64,000 nucleotides of DNA, from positions 1,178,001-1,242,000 of the forward strand of contig NZ_CP104144.1 of assembly GCF_025200715.1 (NCBI RefSeq), read 5' to 3'. Of this stretch, positions 24,658 to 34,953 are shown piece by piece (the stretch's first letter is position 1; every line of letters begins with the position of its first letter). This stretch comes from Rhizobium sullae. GTDB lineage: Bacteria > Pseudomonadota > Alphaproteobacteria > Rhizobiales > Rhizobiaceae. Both the position numbers and the translations under genes were made by a program. The notes under the pieces were generated by a model. That model had not been told where the DNA came from. It worked only from the letters and a program-made list of their open reading frames with translations, and made no database searches.

Positions 24658-24948
24658 TCATGCAAGGTTCCGGCGGCTGGTCCTTTTCATCGTGCCAGCC
24701 CGGGCGAAGGTCATTTCTTCGGAAATGACGGTGTTGGACTTGTCGAGGATTGCACGCCAAATGCGGTTACCGATCCTGAGGCTCAGCCGCCGCAGGCCGG
24801 CATCCTCGCCTTCTCCAATTTCCACGGTACTTGCAACCAATCCCATCTGCAGCTTTCGCTTGAACTCAGCTCCGGAGAGGCCGAACCGCGAGGAAAGCTC
24901 TGCGGGGTTCAGAACAAAATCGCCATTGTCGTCACGCGTTATCTGCAT
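24658..24948 (-). CDS. DUF6522-like small protein
   Basis: 96 residues: NGDFVLNPAELSSRFGLSGA, then LVASTVEIGEGEDAGLRRLS and RIGNRIWRAILD, which fits the small alphaproteobacterial DUF6522 family of unknown function. The start at 24948 has AGAGGA 7 nt upstream; an ATG at 24975 would overlap the ferritin-like stop as ATGA and cannot be excluded. It is the second gene of the leftward unit divergent from nosR. Confidence 0.7.
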   Translation of the reverse strand: MQITRDDNGDFVLNPAELSSRFGLSGAEFKRKLQMGLVASTVEIGEGEDAGLRRLSLRIGNRIWRAILDKSNTVISEEMTFARAGTMKRTSRRNLA

Positions 24949-24971
24949 ACTGGATCCTCTTTCCGGCCTCG

Positions 24972-25823
24972 TCATGATCGTGTCTCTAGGCGACGCACGA
25001 CAGACAGACAGTGAATAAGTTCGCCTGCGAATATCTGCGCCAGCTCACGTGCCGCTTGATCCTTGCAGCTCTCGGCAAGGTCGAGATAACAGTCAAGCAG
25101 AAGCTCGCTCAGTCCACGAAGGTTCGGCGCTTCACCGTTTCGCGGCACGGCAACCGTCATCGAAACTGCAAACGGCCAGGACCGGACAGCGGCAGCACGT
25201 GCCCGTGCCTGCCGCGCAAGCGCAATGACGTCAGCCAAATCGGCAGCCTCCAGTGTCGAGAACTGCCCATCGAGGGCGCCGGTCAACCGTTCCTCCAAGA
25301 ACGCAATACTTCTGACGACGGTTGCATCCGAGCGCCTTAGAGCATGGAAAGCGCGGCGCCGTTCCTGGCGAAGCGTTGCGACATGTCCGAGCTCTTCCCG
25401 CGCCATGCGCTCGGCGGCTGATCGCATCTCCGGCGTCGGCGCGCCGGCGGCGACATAGGTCCAGAACACAAAGGCGCGTTCCTCATTGCGTACCGCGATC
25501 GAGAAAGCGCGATAAGCGTTAAGCATTTGCGGCGCGACAATACCCGCACCCTCGTCGTCAAAGACGCTATCCTCATCATTCAAAGCCACCGTCTCGCAGG
25601 GAACACCCGTTTGGGCGGACCATTGCTCGACCATGCCGAGATGGTCCTGTTCCTCGGCGACAAGCCGATCGAAAACGGCAGCAAGCTCGGCCCTCCCTTC
25701 CCTGACCATGCGTTCGGACAATGCCTGATAGCCGGCGACCGCCTCCTGCTCCATCGACCGCGCCGTCGTCAGCAGATCCTGCATCGATTGGATGGTTTTC
25801 GGCTCATCGCTCAGTCTCTGCAT
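24972..25823 (-). CDS. Ferritin-like/rubrerythrin-type diiron protein
   Basis: 283 residues, long for a simple rubrerythrin. Helical segments carry paired iron-ligand motifs: SMEQEAVAGYQAL and EEQDHLGMVEQW (about residues 25-75), NEERAFVFWTY and REELGHVATLRQERRR (about 115-160), the E-x(n)-ExxH pattern of a four-helix diiron bundle. The C-terminal 110 residues are additional helices of unknown role. The start at 25823 is preferred because AGGAGG lies 8 nt before it, while an ATG six bases upstream is only 2 nt from that site. Divergent from nosR with an FNR box between. Possible iron storage or peroxide/NO defence. Confidence 0.8.
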   Translation of the reverse strand: MQRLSDEPKTIQSMQDLLTTARSMEQEAVAGYQALSERMVREGRAELAAVFDRLVAEEQDHLGMVEQWSAQTGVPCETVALNDEDSVFDDEGAGIVAPQMLNAYRAFSIAVRNEERAFVFWTYVAAGAPTPEMRSAAERMAREELGHVATLRQERRRAFHALRRSDATVVRSIAFLEERLTGALDGQFSTLEAADLADVIALARQARARAAAVRSWPFAVSMTVAVPRNGEAPNLRGLSELLLDCYLDLAESCKDQAARELAQIFAGELIHCLSVVRRLETRS

Positions 25824-25908
25824 AGGCATTTCCTCCTGTTGCCCCGGAAAAGCGTCTTGCGGCGGCTGTCGTCCCGAACTGCATTAGCAGGAGCGAAAAC
25901 CCAAGAGT

Positions 25909-25922
25909 TTGACCTTCATCAA
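25909..25922. promoter_or_regulatory. FNR/FixK-like box between the ferritin-like gene and nosR
   Basis: TTGAC-CTTC-ATCAA. Centre 25915.5 predicts starts near 25957 (rightward, 36 nt before nosR) and 25874 (leftward, 51 nt before the ferritin-like ATG). Fits shared anaerobic control. Confidence 0.7.
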
Positions 25923-25992
25923 AGAATGACGTTGTCAGGCGACTAGGTTGCAGCCAACTCATCAGCAAGAATCTGCAGGCAGCACCGGCACT

Positions 25993-28281
25993 ATGTCTTC
26001 TCCAATTTCCAGATGGTTCCACCAGCACATCGTCCGATGGCTGACGGCTCTGTGCTTGTCTCTTCTTTCCGCCGGACCGGCTTTTTGCGGTGAGCAGCTT
26101 TCCGCCTATTTGCCGAAAGTGCAGCCATCGGAGCTTTTTGCGGGAGCCGATCATTTTGGCGCCATTCAGGGCGTGCCGCCGATCGCCGCGGTATTCCGCG
26201 GCAACGACATCGTGGGTTACGCCTACCTCAATTCCGACTTCACGGCGTCCACAGGTTACTCCGGCAAACCGATCCATATCATCGTCGGCATCGATCCGGC
26301 CGGTGTCGTCAAGGGTATCAAGCTCGTCGATCACAAGGAGCCGATTGTCCTGATCGGCATACCGCAGGCGAAAGTCGTCGCCGCGTTGAATTCGATTATT
26401 GGCAAGGACCTCGGACGCGTGGCGGCAGGAAAAGAAAGGCCGCCTCAGGTCGATATCGTCAGCGGCGCCACCGTTACCGTCCTGGTGATGGGCGACAGTG
26501 TCGTGCGATCGGCGGTCAAGCTCATTCGCAGTCACCGGCTCGATGGCGGCACGGCACAAAATGTTGCCCCCGCGGTCGTCGAGAAGCGGATGCTCAATGA
26601 GGCAAAGACCGAGAGCCGCGACTGGAAGACTTTGATCGGCGACGGATCAGTCCGCAGTCTGCGGCTCACGGTAGGCGAAGTCTCGCAGGCGTTTCTAACA
26701 GCCAAACAACCGGAAGCGGCTGCACATCCTGAAGATCCCACACCGGAAAACCGTTTCATCGATCTCTTCATCGCGCCGGCAAGTGTTCCGGCCATCGGCC
26801 GGAGCCTGCTAGGCGACACCGGCTACCAGCGCCTGCGTGACCGGCTGAAACCCGGCCAGTCCGCGCTGATCGTCGCCGGTGACGGCACCTATTCCTTCAA
26901 GGGTTCGGGCTATGTCCGCGGCGGCATCTTCGATCGGATTGAGCTGCTCCAGGATGGCCAGGGGCTGCGGTTTCACGATCATGACCACACACGAATAGCA
27001 TCGCTTGCCGCCGAGGGTGCCCCACGCCTGCGCGAGATCGCATTGTTCGTCATACCGGACGACTTCCCCTTCGACGTGACGGCGCCGTTTGAGCTCCAAC
27101 TACTCGTCCAGCGCAGCGCCAGCGGCCGTGACAAAGCCGTCCTGCCCTACAATCTGGGTTACACGCTGCCGGACGATTACGTCTCTATCGAGCGAGCAGC
27201 ACCGCCCCAGCCATCCGTTCAGGCCGCAGCGCCCGCAGATGGGCCGGTGGCGGGGGACGGAGACGACGGCGCTGACCAAGCTCTCTGGATCAGCATCTGG
27301 CAGATGAACCGCGGTGCGATCGCTGTCACGATCGGCGCACTCCTGGTCCTGACTGCCATTTTCTTCTTCCAGGACTGGCTGGTGCGGCGCCCGAAGCTCT
27401 TTGCCTGGGTGCGCAACGGCTATCTGCTGTTCACGCTGGTCTGGCTTGGCTGGTATGCCAATGCCCAGCTGTCCGTCGTGAATGTCCTGACCTTTGCCAA
27501 TTCCCTTGTCACCGGGTTCAACTGGGAGTTCTTTCTCGCCGCGCCACTCGTCTTCATTCTCTGGGCCTCGGTGGCCGCCGGGCTCCTGTTTTGGGGACGC
27601 GGCCCCTTTTGCGGCTGGCTATGCCCTTTCGGAGCATTGCAGGAGCTCACGAACAATATCGCAAAGAAGCTGAAGGTTCCTCAGGTCAAGCTGCCCTGGG
27701 GCCTGCATGAGCGCCTCTGGCCGGTCAAATACATCATCTTCCTCGGTCTTTTGGGTTTGTCGTTCTATTCGATGGCACTTGCCGAGACCGCCTCGGAGGT
27801 CGAGCCATTCAAGACCGTCATCATTCTAAAATTTGCGCGGCAATGGCCGTTCCTGCTTTTTGCAACGGTGCTGCTGGGCGCAGGACTGTTCATCGAACGC
27901 TTCTATTGCCGGTACCTCTGCCCGCTCGGCGCGGCACTCGCCATTCCGGGCCGCATCCGGATGTTCGAGTGGCTGAAGCGGTGGCCGGAATGCGGCTCGC
28001 CGTGCCAGCGCTGCGCCAAGGAATGTCCGGTGCAGGCGATCCATCCCGAAGGCACAATCAACGTCAACGAGTGCATCTACTGCATGCATTGCCAGGAGTT
28101 GTACCAGGACGATCAGCGCTGCCCGCACATGATCCAGGTGCGGCTCAAGCGCGAGAAATTCATGGCTCTTTCCACTCCCGCGTCCCGCGGCGAGACACCT
28201 GAAAAGCGGCCCAAGGTGGAAGTCACCTACAAGGGCACTCCTATCAAGAGCCCTGATGCTGTGCCGGACCAACCGGCATAA
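25993..28281 (+). CDS. nosR: NosR, membrane flavo-iron-sulfur regulator/electron donor for N2O reductase
   Basis: 762 residues. Signal/anchor segment, then a periplasmic FMN-binding domain with the flavinylation motif SGATVTVL (near residue 155), then membrane helices with polyferredoxin motifs: FCGWLCPFGALQEL and YCRYLCPLGAALAI, and C-terminal 4Fe-4S sites CGSPCQRCAKECPVQAIHP and CIYCMHCQELYQ. NosR is needed for nosZ expression and electron supply to NosZ; the covalent FMN is added by NosX. The ATG at 25993 fits the FNR-box start prediction; an upstream TTG at 25948 would precede it. nosZ starts 24 nt later. Confidence 0.96.
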   Translation: MSSPISRWFHQHIVRWLTALCLSLLSAGPAFCGEQLSAYLPKVQPSELFAGADHFGAIQGVPPIAAVFRGNDIVGYAYLNSDFTASTGYSGKPIHIIVGIDPAGVVKGIKLVDHKEPIVLIGIPQAKVVAALNSIIGKDLGRVAAGKERPPQVDIVSGATVTVLVMGDSVVRSAVKLIRSHRLDGGTAQNVAPAVVEKRMLNEAKTESRDWKTLIGDGSVRSLRLTVGEVSQAFLTAKQPEAAAHPEDPTPENRFIDLFIAPASVPAIGRSLLGDTGYQRLRDRLKPGQSALIVAGDGTYSFKGSGYVRGGIFDRIELLQDGQGLRFHDHDHTRIASLAAEGAPRLREIALFVIPDDFPFDVTAPFELQLLVQRSASGRDKAVLPYNLGYTLPDDYVSIERAAPPQPSVQAAAPADGPVAGDGDDGADQALWISIWQMNRGAIAVTIGALLVLTAIFFFQDWLVRRPKLFAWVRNGYLLFTLVWLGWYANAQLSVVNVLTFANSLVTGFNWEFFLAAPLVFILWASVAAGLLFWGRGPFCGWLCPFGALQELTNNIAKKLKVPQVKLPWGLHERLWPVKYIIFLGLLGLSFYSMALAETASEVEPFKTVIILKFARQWPFLLFATVLLGAGLFIERFYCRYLCPLGAALAIPGRIRMFEWLKRWPECGSPCQRCAKECPVQAIHPEGTINVNECIYCMHCQELYQDDQRCPHMIQVRLKREKFMALSTPASRGETPEKRPKVEVTYKGTPIKSPDAVPDQPA

Positions 28282-28305
28282 CCCGAACAACCAAGGAGAG
28301 ACGAA

Positions 28306-30219
28306 GTGGCAATTGATGATAGACAACCGCGCCTCAATCGGCGCCAGCTTTTGGGAACGACGGCCTTTGCCGCAGCGGCAGGTGCCGCAAGCGTGGGTGG
28401 CGCGCTGACGATATCCGGCGCCATGGCGACGCCGGCGCGTGCCGCCAGCGGTCTCGCGTACGAGGTCAAGCCCGGAGAACTGGACGAATATTACGTCTTC
28501 GTGTCGGGCGGCCAATCGGGGGAAATCCGCGTCGTCGGCTTGCCCTCGATGCGCGAGCTCATGCGCATTCCGGTCTTCAATCGCTGCAGCGCCACCGGGT
28601 GGGGTCTCACCAACGAAAGCCGGAAGGTCCTGACGGAGGGGCTGCTGCCCGAAACCGTCGAATTCCTCGGCGAGCGCGGTGGAATTTATCTGAATGGCGA
28701 CCTGCACCACCCACATCCGTCCTTCACCGACGGCACCTATGATGGGCGTTACCTTTATGCCAACGACAAGGCCAATACCCGCGTCTGCCGCATCCGTCTC
28801 GACGTGATGAAGTGCGACAAGATTATTCAACTGCCGAACCAGCACACGGTTCACGGTCTGCGCGTGCAGAAATATCCGAAGACCGGCTACGTATTCTGCA
28901 ATGGCGAAGACCGCGCTCCGATCCCGAACGACGGTAAGGTGCTCGACGACCACAAGCAATATCACGCGATCTTCACCGCTGTTGACGGCGAGACAATGAA
29001 GGTTGCCTGGCAAATTTCGGTCGATGGCAACCTCGACAACGTCGATGCCGACTATCAGGGCAAGTATGCCTTCGCCACCTGCTACAACTCCGAAGAAGGC
29101 GTCAATCTTCCTGAGATGATGGCCAGCGAGCAGGATTGGGTCGTGGTTTTCGACCTCAAGCGCATCGAAGAGGCCGTTGCGAAGGGTGAATTCAAGGAAA
29201 TGGGCGGCGTGCCCGTCCTCAACGGCCGCCACGGCTCACCCTACACCCGCTACATCCCGGTCTCCAACAGTCCGCATGGCATGAACACCGCTCCGGACGG
29301 TATCCATCTGGTCGCCAACGGCAAGCTGTCGCCAACTGTTACCGTCTTCGATGTCCGCAAGTTCGACGACCTTTTTGCTGACAAGATCAAGCCGCGCGAC
29401 ACCGTGGTTGCCGAGCCGCAGCTCGGCCTCGGCCCGCTTCACACGGCCTACGACGGCAAGGGCAACGCCTACACGACGCTCTTCATCGACAGCCAGGTCT
29501 GCAAGTGGAACATCGAAGATGCCAAGCGTGCCTACAAGGGCGAAAAGGTTGATCCGATCCGCCAGAAGCTCGACGTCCAGTACCAGCCGGGTCACAACCA
29601 CACCTCGATGGGCCAGACCAAGGAAGCCGACGGCAAATGGCTGATCTCGCTGAACAAGTTCTCCAAGGACCGGTATCTCAACGTCGGACCGTTGAAGCCG
29701 GAAAATGATCAGCTCATCGACATCTCCGGCGATCAGATGGTTCTGGTCCACGATAATCCGACGTTCGCCGAGCCGCATGACGCGACGATCGTCCACAATT
29801 CCAAGATCAACCCGGTCAGTACCTGGAACCGCGACGACCCGTTCTTCGCTGACGCCGTGAAGCAGGCAAAGGCCGACAATATCGACCTCGTGTCGGACTC
29901 CCAGGTGATCCGCGACGGAAACAAGGTGCGCGTCTACATGACGTCGGCGGCACCGGCCTTCGGTCTGGAGAGCTTCAGCGTCAAGGAAGGGGATGAGGTC
30001 ACGGTCTATGTGACCAATATCGACGACGTCGAAGATCTCACGCATGGCTTTGCCATCGTCAACTACGGGATCAACATGGAGGTTGGCCCTCAGGCGACGG
30101 CCTCGGTGACCTTCAAGGCCGACCGGCCAGGCGTATGGTGGTACTACTGCTCCTGGTTCTGCCATGCCATGCATATGGAAATGAAAGGCCGCATGTTCGT
30201 CGAGCCGAAGCAGGCGTGA
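28306..30219 (+). CDS. nosZ: Nitrous oxide reductase NosZ (clade I, Tat-exported)
   Basis: 637 residues. NosZ reduces N2O to N2 in the periplasm. Tat signal [16 protein letters not shown]. The seven-bladed propeller holds the CuZ histidines, seen in [30 protein letters not shown] and EPHDATIVH. The C-terminal cupredoxin CuA site is [13 protein letters not shown] (C-x3-C-x3-H-x2-M). The Tat signal and NosR/NosX neighbours mark clade I. The start is GTG with GGAGAG upstream. nosD overlaps the stop by one base. Confidence 0.98.
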   Translation: MAIDDRQPRLNRRQLLGTTAFAAAAGAASVGGALTISGAMATPARAASGLAYEVKPGELDEYYVFVSGGQSGEIRVVGLPSMRELMRIPVFNRCSATGWGLTNESRKVLTEGLLPETVEFLGERGGIYLNGDLHHPHPSFTDGTYDGRYLYANDKANTRVCRIRLDVMKCDKIIQLPNQHTVHGLRVQKYPKTGYVFCNGEDRAPIPNDGKVLDDHKQYHAIFTAVDGETMKVAWQISVDGNLDNVDADYQGKYAFATCYNSEEGVNLPEMMASEQDWVVVFDLKRIEEAVAKGEFKEMGGVPVLNGRHGSPYTRYIPVSNSPHGMNTAPDGIHLVANGKLSPTVTVFDVRKFDDLFADKIKPRDTVVAEPQLGLGPLHTAYDGKGNAYTTLFIDSQVCKWNIEDAKRAYKGEKVDPIRQKLDVQYQPGHNHTSMGQTKEADGKWLISLNKFSKDRYLNVGPLKPENDQLIDISGDQMVLVHDNPTFAEPHDATIVHNSKINPVSTWNRDDPFFADAVKQAKADNIDLVSDSQVIRDGNKVRVYMTSAAPAFGLESFSVKEGDEVTVYVTNIDDVEDLTHGFAIVNYGINMEVGPQATASVTFKADRPGVWWYYCSWFCHAMHMEMKGRMFVEPKQA

Positions 30220-31595
30220 TGCGGCATCTCCTGACCATCGGGATCATTGGAATGGCGGCCGTTGGGGCCGCCACTCCGGCTGCTGCGGCCGAACATACCG
30301 TCGGGCGCGCGCAGGCTTCCGCTCTTCAGTCAATTCTGGACGCCTCGGCCTCAGGCGACATCATCAGGCTGACGCCGGGCGAGTATGAAGGGCCGTTGCG
30401 CGTTAGCACACCCGTGAGACTTGAAGGGCAACCGGGCGCCGTAGTTCTGGGCTCGGCCACGGGAAGCGTGGTCACGGTCACTGCCCCGGGCGCGGTGGTG
30501 CGCGGGCTGGAAATCCGCGGCTCGGGCCGCGATCTCGCCGCAATGGATTCAGGCGTGTTCGTTGCTGCCTCGGCAAAGGGCGCGCTCATCGAAAACAACC
30601 GGATCATCGGCAATCTGACGGGCGTTTACCTCCATGGCGCGGCACACTCGATCGCGCGTGGCAATCAGATCATCGGCATGAACGCCGGCCGCATGAGCGA
30701 GGCGGGCAATGGCGTGACATTGTGGAACGCGCCTGGCGCTGAGGTCGTCGACAACGACATCAGCTTCGGGCGCGACGGCATCGCGACCAACTCCAGCAAG
30801 CGCAACGTCTTCAAGGGCAACCGGTTTCGCGATCTGCGCTTCGCCATCCACTACATGTATACCAATGACAGCGTGATCAGCGACAATGTCTCGACCGGCA
30901 ACCTTGTCGGTTATGCGATCATGTTTTCCAGCCGGCTGAAAATCTCCAACAATCTGTCGGATGGCGATCGCGATCATGGCCTTCTCCTGAACTTCGCCAA
31001 TGGCTCGACGGTCAGCGGCAATACGGTCCGCGGCCGTCTGCAGCCCGCCGATCGCTGGGTGATGGGCGGCGCACGGGACGACGACAAGGACTTGCCCAAG
31101 ATCGACGAGCAGGCCGACGGCCGCTTCGCTGAAGCCGAAGAGCGGCTCGGACCGGAAAAATGCGTCTTCATCTATAACGCCAATAAGAACACCTTCACCG
31201 ACAATGTCTTCGAGGGCTGCTCCATCGGCATTCATTTCACCGCCGGATCCGAGGGTAACTCGATTACCGGCAACGCTTTCATCGCCAATCGAAACCAGGT
31301 CAAATATGTCGGCACGCGCTATCTCGATTGGTCGAAGAACGGGCAAGGCAATTATTGGAGCGACAACCCGGCTTTCGATCTCAATGGCGACGGCCTGGCC
31401 GACAGTCCCTATCGCCCCAACGATATCATCGACCAGGTCTTATGGACCTCTCCACAAGCGAAGGTTCTTACAAGCAGCCCGGCGGTCCAGGTGATCCGAT
31501 GGGCGCAATCCCAGTTTCCCGCGCTGTTGCCCGGCGGAGTTGTCGATAGCCGGCCTTTGATGGCTCCGCCCGGAAGGAAGGACAAGACACCATGA
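30219..31595 (+). CDS. nosD: NosD, periplasmic copper-site maturation protein
   Basis: 458 residues with a signal peptide (about 1-23) and a right-handed beta-helix made of CASH-type repeats such as NNRIIGNLTGVYLHGA and NCSGN-like turns (DNDISFGRDGIATNSSKRN). NosD works with NosF and NosY to deliver sulfide or otherwise assemble the CuZ centre of NosZ. Starts within the nosZ stop (TGATG) and overlaps nosF by 4 nt. Confidence 0.95.
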   Translation: MRHLLTIGIIGMAAVGAATPAAAAEHTVGRAQASALQSILDASASGDIIRLTPGEYEGPLRVSTPVRLEGQPGAVVLGSATGSVVTVTAPGAVVRGLEIRGSGRDLAAMDSGVFVAASAKGALIENNRIIGNLTGVYLHGAAHSIARGNQIIGMNAGRMSEAGNGVTLWNAPGAEVVDNDISFGRDGIATNSSKRNVFKGNRFRDLRFAIHYMYTNDSVISDNVSTGNLVGYAIMFSSRLKISNNLSDGDRDHGLLLNFANGSTVSGNTVRGRLQPADRWVMGGARDDDKDLPKIDEQADGRFAEAEERLGPEKCVFIYNANKNTFTDNVFEGCSIGIHFTAGSEGNSITGNAFIANRNQVKYVGTRYLDWSKNGQGNYWSDNPAFDLNGDGLADSPYRPNDIIDQVLWTSPQAKVLTSSPAVQVIRWAQSQFPALLPGGVVDSRPLMAPPGRKDKTP

Positions 31596-32509
31596 CACCC
31601 TCGGTATGCTTGACGGAAACAAGCAAAAGCTACGGCAAGTTCGCTGCAGTCAGGGATATTTCGTTGTCACTGGGTGAAGGCGAGACAATCGCGCTCGTCG
31701 GCCATAACGGTGCCGGCAAGACCACGATCATCAAGCTGATTCTCGGCCTGATCAGGCCGACATCGGGCACGGTGAGCGTTCTGGGCGAAGATCCGGTGAC
31801 GGGAAACACCGGCGTGCGGCGCCGTCTCGGCTATCTACCGGAAAGCGTGTCCTTCCATCTTGCGCTCACCGGCCGCGAGATTTTGGCTTTTTACGCAAGC
31901 CTGAAGCGGATACGGCTGGCGAAAACGCATGACCTTTTCGCGCGTGTCGGTCTTTCCGAAATCGCCGCCGATCGGCCGGTCCGCACCTATTCGAAAGGCA
32001 TGCGGCAAAGACTGGGCCTGGCGCAGGCCTTGCTCGGCGAGCCGCGGATCCTGCTGCTTGATGAACCGACCAGCGGACTGGATCCCGCACTCAGACGGAA
32101 TTTCTATGACGTTGTCTCCGAGCTGCGCGCAAAAGGCACGACGGTCCTTTTGTCATCCCACGCGCTCACCGAGCTGGAGGACCGGGCGGACCGCGTGATC
32201 ATCGTCAACGGCGGCGTCAAGATTGCCGACGGGACGCTTGAGGACCTGCGGCAGATCGCGCGGCTTCCCACCCGTATTCGCTTCAGGCCAAGCCAGGAGA
32301 CCGCGAATGGCCACCGGGCGGCGGGTCGTTTCCCATGGACGCAATCGGCCGACGGCTTCCTTGAAGCCGATATCGACCACGAGGAGAAGATTGCTGCCCT
32401 TTCCTGCGTCACGGCCGATCCGCAATCCGTGGGAAGCCTGACGATCATGGAGCCGACGCTTGATGACCTCTATGCGCATTTCCTCAACGGACAAGGCACG
32501 AGACAATGA
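31592..32509 (+). CDS. nosF: NosF, ABC-type ATPase of NosDFY
   Basis: 305 residues: Walker A GHNGAGKTT (residues about 36-44), signature YSKGMRQRLGLAQ, Walker B ILLLDEPTSGLDP, H-loop SHALTELED. It powers the NosY membrane subunit for CuZ assembly. ATGA overlaps on both sides (nosD and nosY) show tight coupling. Confidence 0.95.
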   Translation: MTPSVCLTETSKSYGKFAAVRDISLSLGEGETIALVGHNGAGKTTIIKLILGLIRPTSGTVSVLGEDPVTGNTGVRRRLGYLPESVSFHLALTGREILAFYASLKRIRLAKTHDLFARVGLSEIAADRPVRTYSKGMRQRLGLAQALLGEPRILLLDEPTSGLDPALRRNFYDVVSELRAKGTTVLLSSHALTELEDRADRVIIVNGGVKIADGTLEDLRQIARLPTRIRFRPSQETANGHRAAGRFPWTQSADGFLEADIDHEEKIAALSCVTADPQSVGSLTIMEPTLDDLYAHFLNGQGTRQ

Positions 32510-33333
32510 CGAATATACTGATCATCGCCGGCAAGGAAATTCAGGAGGGAATGCGAAATCGCTGGGTCTTGGCCATGACGGTCCTTCTTGCAGCCCTGGC
32601 GCTCACTCTGTCTTTCCTAGGTAGCGCTCCGACCGGACATGTGGGCGTCAACCAGCTCGACATTGTCATCGTCAGCCTCTCGAGCCTGACGATCTTCCTC
32701 GTGCCGCTGATTGCGCTCTTGCTCTCGCATGATGCGATCGTCGGTGAGATGGAGCGCGGAACGATGCTGTTGCTGCTGAGCTACCCGCTCGCCCGGCGCC
32801 AGGTGATTTTCGGCAAGTTTCTGGGACATATTGCGATACTCTCCTTTGCGACGCTTTGCGGCTATGGCGCCGCAGCAGCAGCCCTCGCCTTGACCGGATC
32901 TGCCGTCGCTGCCAGCAGCTGGTGGGCTTTCGCGTCAATGGTCGGCTCGTCGATATTGCTTGGCGCAGTCTTCATCGCCATCGGGTATTTGATGAGTGTC
33001 TCGGTTAGCGAGCGCAGTACGGCGGGCGGTATCGCCATCGGCATATGGCTGTTCTTCGTCATGCTCTACGACATGGCGTTGCTTGGCACGCTCGTGGCGA
33101 TGCAGGGCCACGGCATTCCAGCCGGGCTGCTCGACGTGCTGCTGCTGATCAATCCGACGGATGCTTACCGTCTCCTCAATCTGAGTTCCGGTGGGGCTGG
33201 AACGCTCTCCGGCATGAGTGGCGTTGCCGCAAACGCGACACTGACACCCGCGCTGCTGCTTTCAGCGCTTGGTCTCTGGACGCTCGTGCCACTTACGCTC
33301 GCCACGCTGCGTTTTTCCAGGAGAGAACTATGA
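32506..33333 (+). CDS. nosY: NosY, ABC membrane subunit
   Basis: 275 residues, about six spans (ABC-2 type), with a cytosolic start IAGKEIQEGMRNRWVLAMT. Works with NosF and NosD. The stop overlaps the nosL ATG. Confidence 0.94.
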   Translation: MTNILIIAGKEIQEGMRNRWVLAMTVLLAALALTLSFLGSAPTGHVGVNQLDIVIVSLSSLTIFLVPLIALLLSHDAIVGEMERGTMLLLLSYPLARRQVIFGKFLGHIAILSFATLCGYGAAAAALALTGSAVAASSWWAFASMVGSSILLGAVFIAIGYLMSVSVSERSTAGGIAIGIWLFFVMLYDMALLGTLVAMQGHGIPAGLLDVLLLINPTDAYRLLNLSSGGAGTLSGMSGVAANATLTPALLLSALGLWTLVPLTLATLRFSRREL

Positions 33334-33884
33334 AACGGACAAACCTTGCTGCGATGATAACGGCGGTGTTGCTGCTTGCCGCCTGCGAGAAAACCGAAAC
33401 CGCAGCGCCGCCAGCCGCGCTGCTGACGTCGGAAGCCGTCGACCACTACTGCGGCATGGCCGTCCTGGAGCATCCGGGTCCAAAAGGGCAGATCATACTC
33501 GAAAGCCGTGACGAGCCCGTATGGTTTACATCATCGCGGGACGCGGTCGCGTTCACCAAGCTTCCCGAAGAACCAAAGGACATTGCGGCCATCTACGTCT
33601 CCGACATGAGCCGCGCTTCAAGCTGGGAGCATCCCGGAAACGATAATTGGATCGACGCACGACGCGCCCACTACGTGGTCGGCAGCGGCTTGCGTGGTGG
33701 CATGGGCGCACCCGAAACCGTGCCGTTTTCGAGCCGTGAGGCCGCAGCGGCGTTCGCGGCGAAAAACGGCGGCAAGGTCGTCGTCTTCGAGGAAATCCCC
33801 GAGAGCTATGTTCTCGGAGCAGACACAAGCGCCCCTACCGGCGGCGACACGGGCAACGAAGAAGAGAGCGCGATCAGTGGCTAG
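33330..33884 (+). CDS. nosL: NosL, outer-membrane-type copper lipoprotein
   Basis: 184 residues. Lipobox LLLAACEK places the acylated Cys at residue 19. The copper-binding motif HYCGMAV follows (C-x-M plus His), then the FTSSRDAVAFTKLPEEPK core. NosL binds Cu(I) and supplies copper to apo-NosZ with NosDFY. The tail past residue 160 is acidic and low-complexity. Overlaps nosX by 8 nt. Confidence 0.95.
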   Translation: MKRTNLAAMITAVLLLAACEKTETAAPPAALLTSEAVDHYCGMAVLEHPGPKGQIILESRDEPVWFTSSRDAVAFTKLPEEPKDIAAIYVSDMSRASSWEHPGNDNWIDARRAHYVVGSGLRGGMGAPETVPFSSREAAAAFAAKNGGKVVVFEEIPESYVLGADTSAPTGGDTGNEEESAISG

Positions 33885-34875
33885 TTTGTTTACCCGCCGG
33901 CGAGCCATCGCGATCTTTGCCGCAGCTGCCGGCTTGCCGCTCCTTCGGTCGGGCGAACCTGCCCGTGCAGCAGCTGATGCCGTCGTTTGGAGGGGGCAGG
34001 CGCTTGGGGCGCCGGCAACGCTGATCCTCCATGACGACAATCGTAGCCGGGCTACGATGCTAATTGCCCGAGTGGTGGCAGAGGTGGAGCGGCTCGAGGC
34101 GATCTTCAGTCTATACCGCAGCGATTCTGCACTCTGCGAGCTCAACCGCGTCGGTGGGCTGGCAGCGCCGCCGGTAGAAATGATCGCATTGCTTGATGCG
34201 TGCCGAAGCTATTGGGAGACGACCAAGGGGATATTCGATCCGACAATCCAACCCCTTTTTGCACTTTATGCTCACCATTTCTCGGCACCCGGTGCCGATG
34301 CGTCCGGTCCGCCGGCTGCCCAGTTGAAGGCGGCATTGGCCCGCATCGGCTTCGATGCCGTCAGGTTCAATCGCGACCGGATCGCCTTCATCCGCCCCGG
34401 CATGGCGATGTCGTTGAACGGCGTTGCACAGGGCTTCATAACCGATCGGGTCGTCGATCTTATGCGCAATGCCGGCGTCACCAGCAGTCTCGTCAACATG
34501 GGCGAGGACCGCGCGGTCGGCGCTCAGGCGGGCGGCAGCCCGTGGCGCATCGGGCTTGCATCGCAGGAAGACAGCTTGAAGCCAGATGCTGTGCTGGAGA
34601 TCGTCGACCAAGCCGTCGCCACGTCGAGCGCGGGCGGTTTTCATTTCGACGCATCCGGCCGCTTCGGCCATATTCTTGACCCATGCACCGGAGCCGCCCC
34701 GCAGATCTACCGCCGCTTGAGCGTCCTCGCCAAGTTGGCAGCCACGGCAGATGCGCTGTCGACTGCCATGAGTTTGGTGCAGCCGCAACAGATCCCGGAC
34801 ATGCTGGCTCCTTACCGCGGCGAGGTGAGCGTCGACTTGATGACGATGTCAGGCAAACGCCTTCGTTTTTGGTAA
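33877..34875 (+). CDS. nosX: NosX, ApbE-type FMN transferase
   Basis: 332 residues. N-terminal Tat signal TRRRAIAIFAAAAG. ApbE fold motifs include the SLYRSDSALCELNRVG segment, GMAMSLNGVAQGFITDRV and SLVNMGEDRAVGAQ, plus the C-terminal GRFGHILDPCTGAAP. NosX attaches FMN covalently to a threonine of NosR. The start is GTG inside the nosL 3' end. Closes the nos operon; no clear terminator follows. Confidence 0.94.
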   Translation: MASLFTRRRAIAIFAAAAGLPLLRSGEPARAAADAVVWRGQALGAPATLILHDDNRSRATMLIARVVAEVERLEAIFSLYRSDSALCELNRVGGLAAPPVEMIALLDACRSYWETTKGIFDPTIQPLFALYAHHFSAPGADASGPPAAQLKAALARIGFDAVRFNRDRIAFIRPGMAMSLNGVAQGFITDRVVDLMRNAGVTSSLVNMGEDRAVGAQAGGSPWRIGLASQEDSLKPDAVLEIVDQAVATSSAGGFHFDASGRFGHILDPCTGAAPQIYRRLSVLAKLAATADALSTAMSLVQPQQIPDMLAPYRGEVSVDLMTMSGKRLRFW

Positions 34876-34953
34876 GGGTATCTGATCCACAGCCAGGAGC
34901 ACGGTGCAGGCGCCCTGACCTTTTCCTCGCTATTCGTTTGGACGGCCGGGCCT

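Noticed and set aside
27826..29232. 468-residue minus-strand ORF opposite nosR/nosZ
   Set aside because: Lies entirely opposite well-identified genes; composition is the mirror of their codon bias.
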